Positions 48,252-56,675 of a DNA stretch of 64,000 nucleotides are shown piece after piece; position 1 is the first letter of the stretch; each line of letters begins with the position of its first letter. Below the pieces are notes generated by a model, which was not told the DNA's origin, searched no databases, and saw only the letters and a program-made list of their open reading frames with translations. The position numbers and the translations under genes are program-made. Source of the DNA: an uncultured Clostridia bacterium (lineage in GTDB: Bacteria > Bacillota > Clostridia > TANB77 > CAG-508); NCBI GenBank assembly GCA_934169575.1, contig CAKPOA010000006.1:4467-68466 (forward strand), read 5' to 3'.

Positions 48252-50000
48252 TTATTGATATTTTTCTCTCTTTGAATATTTCGTATGTAAAAGTTCATGC
48301 GAAATTTCACTATTAGGGTATTTTAAATATTCATTATAAATATTTTTTACAATAGGATTTTGGTGTGATTTTCTCATAAATTTCTTTTCATCAATATTAT
48401 AAATAGCATTAGCTCTTAATTTTTGAACATCAACTTCTCTTCTAATCTTAGAAGTTTTTATTGGTTGTCCACCACCCATTATACAGCCACCTGGACAAGC
48501 CATAATTTCAATAAAATCATAAGAAGCTTTACCAGACTTAATTTCTTCAATAATTTTTCTAGCATTTCCTAAACCATTTGCTACAGCAATTTTAAAATCT
48601 TTATCATTTATACTTACAATAGCCTTTTTGATACCTTTTTGTCCACGGACTTCTTCAAATTCTATTTCTTCTAAATCTTTTCCTGTAAGTAAATCTTGTG
48701 CTGTTCTAAGTGCCGCTTCCATAACACCGCCAGTAGTCCCAAATATTGCTCCAGCACCACTTGCTTCCCCCATAGGGTTATCAAATTCCGTATCTTTTAA
48801 TATTTTAAAATCAATATTTGCCTGTCTAATCATTTTAGCTAGTTCACGTGTTGTAATAACTGCATCTACATTATATAGATCATTATTTTTCATTTCTGGT
48901 CTTTGTCTTTCAAATTTTTTCGCAACACATGGCATAACAGAAACAACATAAATCTTTTCTGGATTTATTCCAATTTTGTTAGCATAATAAGTTTTTAAAA
49001 TAGCTCCAAACATTTCGTGTGGAGATTTACATGTTGATAAATATTTTATCATTTCTGGATATTCCATCTCCATAAATCTTACCCAAGCAGGACAACAAGA
49101 TGTAATTATAGGTAAATCTTTGCCATTTTTCACCCTATTTATAAATTCAGTAGTTTCTTCCATTATAGTAAAATCTGCTCCTGTATTTGTATCAAAAACT
49201 TTATCAAATCCTAATCTCTTTAATGCAGTTATCATTTTTCCTTCAACATTTGTTCCTATTTCCATTCCAAATTCTTCACCAAGAGCCACTCTTACAGCTG
49301 GTGCAGTTTGCACAACAACAAAATAATTTTCATCTTTTAATTTTTCATAAACTTCATCTATATTTTCTTTTTCATGTAAACCTGCTGTAGGGCAATTTTG
49401 TATACATTGTCCACAAAATGTACAATTCACATCATCTAAAGATTTATGTTCAAATGTTGATATAGTTGAATCATATCCTCTATTTACACAATCTATAGCT
49501 CCAATTTCTTGAATATTTTTGCATGTAGATACACATCTTCTACATAATACACATTTTGATGTATCTCTTACAACTGCAACAGATTTCTCATCAAATACTC
49601 TTGTAGGCAGTTCTCCTTCAAATTCAATATCAGTAATTCCAAATTTTAAAGCTAATTTCTGTAATTCACAATTTCCATGCCTTATACAGCTCAAACATTT
49701 TTTATCATGACTAGATAAAATTAGTTTAAGCACATTTTTCCTCGCTTCATTTACTTGGTCAGTATTTGTTTTTATAACCATTCCCTGTTCAACTTTTTGC
49801 ATACAAGCTGTTACAAAACCTCTTGCACCTTGAACCTCAACTAAACAAATCCTACAATCCCCAATTTCATTTATATCTTTTAAAAAGCACAATGTTGGTA
49901 TATCAATTCCAACTTCTTTTGCAGCTTCTAAAATAGTTGTTCCATTTTTTACATTAACTTCTATTCCATCAATTGTTGCAGATATTATTCCATCTTCCAT
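48252..50000 (-). CDS. hydA: [FeFe] hydrogenase catalytic subunit (NADH-linked, HydA)
   Basis: 582 residues from MEDGIISATIDG, with GGAGG 8 bases upstream. In order: a [2Fe-2S] ferredoxin domain (CFLKDINEIGDCRICLVE), the His-Cys3 cluster site HDKKCLSCIRHGNCE, two [4Fe-4S] sites CVLCRRCVSTC and CTFCGQCIQNC, and the H-cluster domain with TSCCPAWVRF, MPCVAKKFE and MACPGGCIMGGGQP. It evolves or oxidises H2. The upstream NuoF- and NuoE-like subunits make this the trimeric HydABC type, which in other Clostridia bifurcates electrons between NADH and ferredoxin. Confidence 0.95.
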   Translation of the reverse strand: MEDGIISATIDGIEVNVKNGTTILEAAKEVGIDIPTLCFLKDINEIGDCRICLVEVQGARGFVTACMQKVEQGMVIKTNTDQVNEARKNVLKLILSSHDKKCLSCIRHGNCELQKLALKFGITDIEFEGELPTRVFDEKSVAVVRDTSKCVLCRRCVSTCKNIQEIGAIDCVNRGYDSTISTFEHKSLDDVNCTFCGQCIQNCPTAGLHEKENIDEVYEKLKDENYFVVVQTAPAVRVALGEEFGMEIGTNVEGKMITALKRLGFDKVFDTNTGADFTIMEETTEFINRVKNGKDLPIITSCCPAWVRFMEMEYPEMIKYLSTCKSPHEMFGAILKTYYANKIGINPEKIYVVSVMPCVAKKFERQRPEMKNNDLYNVDAVITTRELAKMIRQANIDFKILKDTEFDNPMGEASGAGAIFGTTGGVMEAALRTAQDLLTGKDLEEIEFEEVRGQKGIKKAIVSINDKDFKIAVANGLGNARKIIEEIKSGKASYDFIEIMACPGGCIMGGGQPIKTSKIRREVDVQKLRANAIYNIDEKKFMRKSHQNPIVKNIYNEYLKYPNSEISHELLHTKYSKREKYQ

Positions 50001-50083
50001 TTCTATTCCTCCATACTTTGTATATGTAATCACATTTTGAATTAAAGTTGACGCAGTCCAAAATTGTAATTATTTTTCAACCA

Positions 50084-51853
50084 CTATTCAATAGCCTTAA
50101 AAGGACACTTATATAAACAAGTCCTACATTTAATACATTTCTCTGTATCAATCTTTCTTACCTCTCTATTTTCTCCAATAATAGCACCAACAGGACAATT
50201 TTTCTGACAAATTCCACATCCTTTGCATTTATTTTCATCAATAGATATTTTGATTAACTCTTTACATTCATTTGCCTCACACTTTTTATTAACACAATGT
50301 TCAATATATTCATTTTTAAAAAATCTCAATGTACTAATCACTGGATTAGGTGCACTTTGCCCAAGACCACAAACACTTGATTTTGCTACAGTTTCAGCAA
50401 GTTTCTCAAGTTTACTTATATCTTCTATTTCACCATTTCCAGATGTTATTTTTTCTAAAATTTCATACATTCTTTTTGTACCAATTCTACATGGATTACA
50501 TTTTCCACAGCTCTCACTAACTGTAAAACCAAGATAAAATTTAGCTAAATTTACCATACATTTTGAATCATCCATTACAATAAGTCCACCAGACCCCATC
50601 ATAGAACCTATTTGTTTTAAAGATTCATAATCAATTGGTGTATCAAGATATTGTTCAGGAATACATCCACCTGATGGCCCACCTGTTTGAGCAGCTTTAA
50701 AATTCCTATTATTAGAAATCCCACCACCTATATCAAAAATAATCTCTCTTAAGGTTGTCCCCATTGGAACTTCTACAAGTCCAATATTTTTTACATCTCC
50801 ACCAAGTGCAAAAACTTTTGTTCCTTTAGAAGTTTCTGTTCCTATAGAATTATACCAATCAGCTCCATTTAAAATAATCCTTGTGATATTTGCAAATGTT
50901 TCCACATTATTTATAACTGTTGGGCATTGTAACAAACCTTTATTAGCTGGGAAAGGTGGTTTAAGTCTAGGTTGTCCTCTTTTTCCTTCTACAGATTCTA
51001 ATAATGCAGTTTCTTCTCCACAAACAAAAGCACCTGCACCTAAACGAATTTCTAAATGAAACTCAAACTCAGTTCCAAAGATTTTTTTATCCAAAAATCC
51101 ATTTTCTTTAGCTTGATTAATTGCAATCTGAAATCTATGTACTGCAATTGGATACTCAGCTCTTACATATATATACCCCTTATTCGCACCTACTGCATAT
51201 CCAGCAATCATCATTGCTTCAACTACAGAATGTGGATCTCCTTCTAAAATACTTCTATCCATAAAAGCACCTGGATCACCTTCATCTGCATTACAAACTA
51301 CGTATTTTTGTGCACCCTCAGCATTTTTCGTAAAACTCCATTTCTTACCAGTCGGAAATCCTGCTCCACCACGTCCACGTAAACCAGATTTTGTTATTTC
51401 TTCAATAACCTCATCTTGAGTCATTGTTTTTACAACTTTTTCAATTGCTTTATATCCGCCAACTTTAATATAGTCATCTATATTTTCTGGATCAATATTT
51501 CCACAATTTTTCAACACTATTCTTTTTTGTTTTTTATAAAAATCCAATTCATCTAATTTTGTAACAATATTTCCATCAATATTTTTACATAATAATCTTT
51601 GAACAATTTCTCCATCTATTATATGTTTTTGAATAATTTCTTCACAATCTTCTACATTTACTTTTGCATAAAAAACATTTTCCGGTTTTATAATAACTAT
51701 TGGGCCTTTTGCACATAATCCAAAACATCCAGTTTGAATAATATTTACATTTAATAATTCTTTTTCTTGTACAATCTCTCTAAATTTTTCTAAAATTTTA
51801 TCTGATTTTGATGATGTACAACCTGTACCATGACATACCATTATTTCTTTCAT
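50084..51853 (-). CDS. hydB: NADH-binding hydrogenase subunit (NuoF-like, HydB)
   Basis: 589 residues. N-terminal thioredoxin-like [2Fe-2S] domain (CHGTGCTSSKS, CFGLCAKGP), the NuoF core with GRGGAGFPTGKKW (FMN/NADH site near 155), GAGAFVCGEETALLESVEGKRG in two parts near 275, the N3-type cluster site ESCGKCNPCRIGT near 455 and two C-terminal [4Fe-4S] sites CKGCGICQKNCP and CIKCRTCLYKCP. It oxidises or reduces NAD(H) in the complex. 12 bases after hydC. Confidence 0.95.
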   Translation of the reverse strand: MKEIMVCHGTGCTSSKSDKILEKFREIVQEKELLNVNIIQTGCFGLCAKGPIVIIKPENVFYAKVNVEDCEEIIQKHIIDGEIVQRLLCKNIDGNIVTKLDELDFYKKQKRIVLKNCGNIDPENIDDYIKVGGYKAIEKVVKTMTQDEVIEEITKSGLRGRGGAGFPTGKKWSFTKNAEGAQKYVVCNADEGDPGAFMDRSILEGDPHSVVEAMMIAGYAVGANKGYIYVRAEYPIAVHRFQIAINQAKENGFLDKKIFGTEFEFHLEIRLGAGAFVCGEETALLESVEGKRGQPRLKPPFPANKGLLQCPTVINNVETFANITRIILNGADWYNSIGTETSKGTKVFALGGDVKNIGLVEVPMGTTLREIIFDIGGGISNNRNFKAAQTGGPSGGCIPEQYLDTPIDYESLKQIGSMMGSGGLIVMDDSKCMVNLAKFYLGFTVSESCGKCNPCRIGTKRMYEILEKITSGNGEIEDISKLEKLAETVAKSSVCGLGQSAPNPVISTLRFFKNEYIEHCVNKKCEANECKELIKISIDENKCKGCGICQKNCPVGAIIGENREVRKIDTEKCIKCRTCLYKCPFKAIE

Positions 51854-51865
51854 ACTATCAATCCT

Positions 51866-52351
51866 TTATTTTAATATTTCATCTATTACCTCATCTAATT
51901 TTTGTACTGTTGCATTTCCATAAACTTCTCCATTTACAGTAAATACAGGTGCTAAACCACATGCTCCCACACATCTTGTTTCTTCTAATGAAAACATACC
52001 ATCTTTTGTAGTTTCTCCTGGTTCTATTTTTAGCCTTTCTTTTGCTCTATCCATTATTTTTTCAGAACCTTTTACAAAACATGCAGTACCTAAACATATA
52101 GCAATATTATATTTACCTTTAGGTTTTAATGTAAATCTCGAATAAAATGTTATTACACCATATATTTCTGCCATTGAAATTTTTAAATATTCTGATATCT
52201 TTTTTTGTGATTTTTCTGGTATATATCCATAATACTCTTGTACATTATTTAATATTTGTATTAAATTTTCTTTACTATGACTATATTTTTTTAATAATTC
52301 ATCTGTAAATTCTTCTTTATTTTTGCATTCACAATTACAACTATTTTCCAT
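51866..52351 (-). CDS. hydC: Hydrogenase small subunit (NuoE-like, HydC)
   Basis: 161 residues. Thioredoxin-like [2Fe-2S] protein of the NuoE family: the helical VQEYYGYIPEKSQKKISEYL block, ITFYSRFTLKPKGKYNI, cluster Cys in CLGTACFVKG and ETRCVGACGLAPV. First gene of the hyd operon, with a consensus promoter and GGAAGGA site. The N-terminal ENSCNCECKNKEE has three extra Cys. Confidence 0.93.
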   Translation of the reverse strand: MENSCNCECKNKEEFTDELLKKYSHSKENLIQILNNVQEYYGYIPEKSQKKISEYLKISMAEIYGVITFYSRFTLKPKGKYNIAICLGTACFVKGSEKIMDRAKERLKIEPGETTKDGMFSLEETRCVGACGLAPVFTVNGEVYGNATVQKLDEVIDEILK

Positions 52352-52381
52352 CTTTTATTCCTTCCTTTTTCTTTTATACAA

Positions 52382-52410
52382 ATTATATTATTTATATTTT
52401 TTTCTGTCAA
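52382..52410 (-). promoter_or_regulatory. Promoter of hydCBA
   Basis: Consensus TTGACA, 17 bases, perfect TATAAT on the minus strand, 31 bases before hydC. It lies just after the tmRNA terminator. Confidence 0.85.
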
Positions 52411-52420
52411 TAACTTTAAT

Positions 52421-52473
52421 CAAAAAACCTTATATAATATTGAAAATAAATCCAATATTATACAAGGTTTTTA
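52421..52473 (-). terminator. tmRNA terminator
   Basis: AAAACCTTGTATAATATTG pairs with CAATATTATATAAGGTTTT, one bulge, followed by TTTTTTG on the minus strand, 6 bases past the tmRNA end. Confidence 0.85.
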
Positions 52474-52478
52474 TAATA

Positions 52479-52833
52479 TGGTGGAGGTGAGGAGAGTTGA
52501 ACTCCTGTCCACTATATAATCCATATAAATTTCTCCGAGTGCAGTTTGTTTTTTATATTCATTTTTTTAACAAGAACAAACACCTTTTAAAAAAATATAT
52601 CTTCTAAATACCCTTTACTTCCAAAGAAAAAAAGTAAATTTGTTTTCCCACTAGATGACACCTAATATAAATATGTGGGAATATTTATACTGGTGAGCTA
52701 CTAAGCAGCAGCTAATGCATAATCTTCATTATTTGCATTTATTATTAAATTCGCTTTTTTATAGTGGCCAAAGCGACCATCCACTACTCGCTAATCATAT
52801 TTCATATATAATGTCGAAACCAATTACACCCCC
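52479..52833 (-). ncRNA. ssrA: Transfer-messenger RNA
   Basis: 355 bases, one piece. The 5' end GGGGGTGTAATTGGTTTCGAC and the 3' end GGTTCAA-type T arm, seen as GAGTTCAACTCTCC, plus encoded CCA form the tRNA-like part with acceptor GGGGGU/ACCUCC. The resume codon GCG at 52752-52754 opens a tag ORF ANLIINANNEDYALAAA ending in two TAG stops (52704-52754 coding). The ALAAA ending is the protease signal. Pseudoknot-forming segments follow the tag. It rescues stalled ribosomes together with SmpB. Confidence 0.97.
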
Positions 52834-52847
52834 GCTTCTCTTTATTT

Positions 52848-52876
52848 ATTATATAATATTTTAGCTGAAATATCAA
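52848..52876 (-). promoter_or_regulatory. tmRNA promoter
   Basis: TTGATA, 17 bases, perfect TATAAT on the minus strand, about 14 bases before the RNA 5' end. Confidence 0.8.
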
Positions 52877-52915
52877 TAGATAAATCAGCTATTTTAAAAA
52901 TATTACACACAAAAA

Positions 52916-53860
52916 CTAATTAATAAATAATATCCCCATATATGCTAAATACATAAAAAAATAAATTATTCCATTTGCTCTACTCATTTTATTTTTAGGT
53001 GGTATAATTGGAAATAATGCTAAAACAATTGTAGCAATAAGTAAAATGCTCAAATCAAGATTATATGAAAAATTATAAGTTATAGGTTGGATAACAGATG
53101 CAACACCAATTATAAATAACATATTAAAAATATTTGAACCAATAATATTTCCTATTGCAATATCAGAATTTCCTTTTATTGCAGCTGTAACACTTGTAAC
53201 TAATTCAGGTAAACTTGTACCAATAGCAAGAATTGTTAAACTAATTATTTTTTCACTTACATTAAAGAAATTAGCAACTTTAACTGCATTATTAACAGCT
53301 AAATCTCCACCTATTTTTAATCCGATTACACCTAAAATTATAAATAAAATATCCTTCAAAATATTACCCTTTGGTATTTCACCTTTTTCTTCACCTGCTG
53401 TTTTACTTTCTCTTTTTGCCATAAATATTGTATAACCTATAAATCCAATAAATAAAATTAGTAAAATTATTGCTTCTAACCTTGTTATTTTTCCACCAGT
53501 ATTACATAATAATATAAAAATAACTGTAATTGCCAAACACATTGGAATTTCAATAAACATTGTTTCCTTTTTAAATTTTACAGGTTTAATTATTGTTGAA
53601 ATACCTAAAATAAGTAAAAAATTACATAAATTACTTCCAATAACATTCCCTAAAGCCATATCTGAAAATCCATCTAAAGAAGATGTTGTACTTACAAAAA
53701 GTTCAGGCATTGATGTTCCAATAGATACTATTGTAAGCCCAATTATTATTTCAGGAATGTGAAATCTTTTTGCTACATTACTTGATCCATCTACAAGTAT
53801 ATCTGCTCCTACAATTAGTAATGCAAATCCTATTATTATTAAAAAAATTGCTAATACCAT
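52916..53860 (-). CDS. CaCA family Na+/Ca2+ exchanger-like protein (YrbG type)
   Basis: 314 residues from MVLAIFLIIIG, with GAAAGGA upstream. Ten or so membrane helices in two inverted halves. The alpha repeats are GTSMPELFVSTTSSLDG with GNVIGSNLCNFL near 50-90 and GTSLPELVTSVTAAIKGN with GNIIGSNIFNML near 205-250. It exchanges Ca2+ or K+ for Na+ or H+. A cytoplasmic loop of about 25 residues separates the halves. Confidence 0.92.
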   Translation of the reverse strand: MVLAIFLIIIGFALLIVGADILVDGSSNVAKRFHIPEIIIGLTIVSIGTSMPELFVSTTSSLDGFSDMALGNVIGSNLCNFLLILGISTIIKPVKFKKETMFIEIPMCLAITVIFILLCNTGGKITRLEAIILLILFIGFIGYTIFMAKRESKTAGEEKGEIPKGNILKDILFIILGVIGLKIGGDLAVNNAVKVANFFNVSEKIISLTILAIGTSLPELVTSVTAAIKGNSDIAIGNIIGSNIFNMLFIIGVASVIQPITYNFSYNLDLSILLIATIVLALFPIIPPKNKMSRANGIIYFFMYLAYMGILFIN

Positions 53861-53897
53861 TTTGAATCCTTTCATTTAATGTGATTATTAAAATTGC

Positions 53898-54377
53898 TTA
53901 TAATATTTTATATTGGTTTTTATCAGCTCTTTCATCATATTGTCTCTCATATTTCTTATTTTTAAAAAACCAATCTGTTTTATTATCTGAATAATTTTTC
54001 TTTTTAGCTCTTTCAATTAGCATATCAAATAATTCAAAAAAGCCTAATAAAATTCCAATTATAGCCACAGCCATGTTTTGAACAACAGCCATATCAAATT
54101 GCTCACTCATTAGAGCCGGAATGCCTGTCAAAAATATGTATTTTCCAAAATAGAAACCATATCCAACTAGATATATAATTATTCCACTTAATTTTCTTTT
54201 AAATATTAATATAAAACATAATAAACTTACAAATAGTAAAATTATTTCTAAAGTTTTATTAAATACTATAAATCCTCCAAAAGACTCTCCATATTGTCCT
54301 GATATTGTTACTGCAATTCTGAATCCCCAGAAAAAAACTAACCAAATAGCTATAAACCAACTCATTAAATTTTTCAA
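53898..54377 (-). CDS. Four-helix membrane protein of unknown function
   Basis: 159 residues, TTG start 7 bases after GGGGG (an ATG four codons in is the alternative). Four membrane helices at about 5-25, 38-58, 63-83 and 98-118, then a charged cytoplasmic tail (KKKNYSDNKTDWFFKNKKYE). No known motif. It lies between DUF1292 and the CaCA exchanger, 37 bases from the latter, and may be co-transcribed with it. I do not recognise a family. Confidence 0.7.
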   Translation of the reverse strand: MKNLMSWFIAIWLVFFWGFRIAVTISGQYGESFGGFIVFNKTLEIILLFVSLLCFILIFKRKLSGIIIYLVGYGFYFGKYIFLTGIPALMSEQFDMAVVQNMAVAIIGILLGFFELFDMLIERAKKKNYSDNKTDWFFKNKKYERQYDERADKNQYKIL

Positions 54378-54430
54378 TTAAAAACCCCCATTTTTATCAA
54401 GTATTGAATAAATATATTCCCTCTTACACT

Positions 54431-54458
54431 AAATAGTGCCTGATACAAGGCACTATTT
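54431..54458 (-). terminator. Hairpin after the DUF1292 gene
   Basis: AAATAGTGCC pairs perfectly with GGCACTATTT right after the stop. No T-tract follows, so it may be only a partial terminator. Confidence 0.55.
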
Positions 54459-54460
54459 AA

Positions 54461-54763
54461 TTAATCTTCATCTATAAAATCAAATTCATCTTTAAATTTG
54501 TCTTTGAATATATTAAATACTTCCATTAATATATCTTCATCTTCAACACTTACATATGATTCTTCTTCTGCATCTTCATCTGTATCTTCTAAACGTAAAA
54601 TTACAACTTCCCCGTCATCATCTTCTTCGCTATCCATTGGTAATAATACAACATATTCCTCATCATTATATTCAATTAAATCTAAAAATTCAAATTTAAC
54701 CTCATTTCCATTTTCATCATTTAAAGTAATTATATTATCTAATTCCTCCATATTTTCATCCAT
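54461..54763 (-). CDS. DUF1292 family acidic protein
   Basis: 100 residues, very acidic. The family block NIITLNDENGNEVKFEFLDLIEYNDEEYVVLLP covers the first half in two strands, followed by EVVILRLED and the C-terminal helix VFNIFKDKF. The family accompanies ireB and ruvX in Firmicutes and has no established function. It is 59 bases downstream of ruvX with its own AAAGGAG site. Confidence 0.88.
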   Translation of the reverse strand: MDENMEELDNIITLNDENGNEVKFEFLDLIEYNDEEYVVLLPMDSEEDDDGEVVILRLEDTDEDAEEESYVSVEDEDILMEVFNIFKDKFKDEFDFIDED

Positions 54764-54822
54764 TTTTTAATTTCTCCTTTCATTATTAGACTTTGTCTAT
54801 TTTAAAATTTTAATAACTAAAT

Positions 54823-55245
54823 TTAAGAATTTTTTAATTTGTTAATATATGTTTCTAAAATATATATTGCAGATATAGTATCTACTATATTTCTTTTTTT
54901 ATGTTTATTAACATCTAAAAAATTCATTGTTTTGTGTGCTGCAACAGTTGTTAATCTTTCATCAATATAATCAATTTTTAATTTATTATATTTACATTTT
55001 AATTTATGATAAAATTTTTCTGTTTTCTCAGTCCTAGGAGATTTAGAACCATCAAGAGAATATGGCATTCCAATTACAATAGTATCAATATCATAGATTT
55101 CTAAATATTCATCTATCTTTTTTAATATTATTTTATCATTGCCATCTGTTTTTAATGTTTCTAAACCTTGAACTGTTATATTTAATTTATCAGTTATTGC
55201 AAAACCTGTTCTTGCATCACCATAATCTATTCCTAAGACCCTCAT
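54823..55245 (-). CDS. ruvX: Holliday junction resolvase-like RuvX/YqgF
   Basis: 140 residues with RNase H fold: MRVLGIDYGDARTGFAITD with the first catalytic Asp, IDTIVIGMPYSLDGSKSPRTEKTE near 55, DERLTTVAAHKTM with the second acidic group and DTISAIYILETYI at the end. Family length. Implicated in rRNA 5'-end processing and in recombination. Its ATG overlaps the ireB stop by 4 bases. Confidence 0.93.
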   Translation of the reverse strand: MRVLGIDYGDARTGFAITDKLNITVQGLETLKTDGNDKIILKKIDEYLEIYDIDTIVIGMPYSLDGSKSPRTEKTEKFYHKLKCKYNKLKIDYIDERLTTVAAHKTMNFLDVNKHKKRNIVDTISAIYILETYINKLKNS

Positions 55246-55502
55246 TTTTCATCTTCTATTCCTATATAATATTTAACAAGTTTTTCTAAAAGTTCATCTC
55301 TTTCAATAGATCTTATTTTATTTCTTGCATCATTGTGACTTGTTATATATGTTGGGTCACCAGATAAAATATATCCTACTAATTGATTTATTGGATTATA
55401 TCCTTTTTCAACTAATGCTTGATATACTTGTTTTAATATTTCTTGTGCATCAATATCTTGATCTCTTTCTAATTTAAAATTCATTGTTTTATCAAAATTC
55501 AT
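55242..55502 (-). CDS. ireB: IreB family regulatory phosphoprotein (DUF965)
   Basis: 86 residues. Strongly conserved core QEILKQVYQALVEKGYNPINQLVGYILSGDPTYITSHNDARN over three short segments. In Enterococcus IreB is a substrate of the PASTA kinase IreK and modulates cephalosporin resistance. Usually downstream of alaS; here it follows a degenerate GGDEF gene after 12 bases. AGGAGG site present. Confidence 0.95.
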   Translation of the reverse strand: MNFDKTMNFKLERDQDIDAQEILKQVYQALVEKGYNPINQLVGYILSGDPTYITSHNDARNKIRSIERDELLEKLVKYYIGIEDEK

Positions 55503-55514
55503 AACTACTCCTCC

Positions 55515-56651
55515 TTAGATATTATTAATCTCATGTTGAGCTACACTTCCATCATCTATGTAATTTTCTAGTTTTCTAAGAACAGCTTCTATTCCTGTTC
55601 CTTTATAATATGTAGAAATTACAAAATTAAGTGTTGGTGAAACTTCAACTTTTAATTTTTTAACATTTGTTTTCTTTGATTTTCTATTTTCAATTTCTTC
55701 TGTTGTAAAATTTTCATCATCTAAACTTATTTTTAAATTTTCAGTTGATGATTTCAAATCATTTATAAAATCTAGAGCACTATTTGTATCAACTCCACAA
55801 AATACAATTACAAATTTTGGTCCCATATATCTTACAAACAAATATGAATCACTCATACTTTGTTTTATATGTTTACTTATTTCTGTAATTACCTTATTTC
55901 CAAGTTGTCTTGATATTTTATTAATTTCTTCTATATTTGAAATTTTAAACATACATATAGCAGAATTATCATATTTATCAATGATTTTTTTGCCATCACC
56001 ATATAAATATTCTGCAGTATTTAGTCCTGAAAATAAATCTTTTCTAACTATGTTTTCTAAGATTCTTTGATAACTTACAGCTTTTAATACTGATATAATA
56101 TTATCTTTTGCAACTTCAAAAATTGTAATATCTATATTATCAAAATCATGTGGTATTCCACTTTCTATTAGCCAATACCCTATATATACATTATCTATAT
56201 ATAATGGACTAAAAATAGCAGATTTTGCTCTTCCAAATTCTTGTTGTTGATATGGTAATTTTTCATTTTCATTATTTACAGTAATGTATTTTGGGCTTGT
56301 TGTTGAAATACTATCTCTAAAAATATCTAAATCTTGAAGATTAGAAAGAGTATCCCAGTGCTTTTTATCTACATTTGTTGCTTTTATAATATAATCAATT
56401 CCATCAAATATAACTATTGTAGAATATTTAATTTCATATTTTTCTATTATTACATTATTTATTGCTTTTATTTTATCATCTACAGTCATGTCATTTCCAG
56501 TAATATTTACAAAATCTTGGATAATATTCAAATTTGTAAATTTTTTATCTAAGTTTTTAAAATCTTGAATTTTTTTATTTATTGACATATTGTATATAGT
56601 TAATATTGCAATAATTAAAACCAATATTATTACTATTATTACTGCCCCCAT
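55515..56651 (-). CDS. Membrane GAF protein with a degenerate GGDEF domain
   Basis: 378 residues. One N-terminal membrane helix (3-22), a GAF-like domain (about 45-185: YSTIVIFDGIDYIIKATNVD, SAIFSPLYIDNVYIGYWLIE) and a C-terminal GGDEF-like fold (about 205-375) whose signature reads YMGPKFVIVFCG instead of GG(D/E)EF. It therefore cannot make c-di-GMP by the known mechanism and may bind a nucleotide or act as a scaffold. It follows the AT-hook/MinD protein by 24 bases and precedes ireB by 12, in one apparent operon. Confidence 0.75.
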   Translation of the reverse strand: MGAVIIVIILVLIIAILTIYNMSINKKIQDFKNLDKKFTNLNIIQDFVNITGNDMTVDDKIKAINNVIIEKYEIKYSTIVIFDGIDYIIKATNVDKKHWDTLSNLQDLDIFRDSISTTSPKYITVNNENEKLPYQQQEFGRAKSAIFSPLYIDNVYIGYWLIESGIPHDFDNIDITIFEVAKDNIISVLKAVSYQRILENIVRKDLFSGLNTAEYLYGDGKKIIDKYDNSAICMFKISNIEEINKISRQLGNKVITEISKHIKQSMSDSYLFVRYMGPKFVIVFCGVDTNSALDFINDLKSSTENLKISLDDENFTTEEIENRKSKKTNVKKLKVEVSPTLNFVISTYYKGTGIEAVLRKLENYIDDGSVAQHEINNI

Positions 56652-56675
56652 AAAGCTACATTACCTCCACTATTT

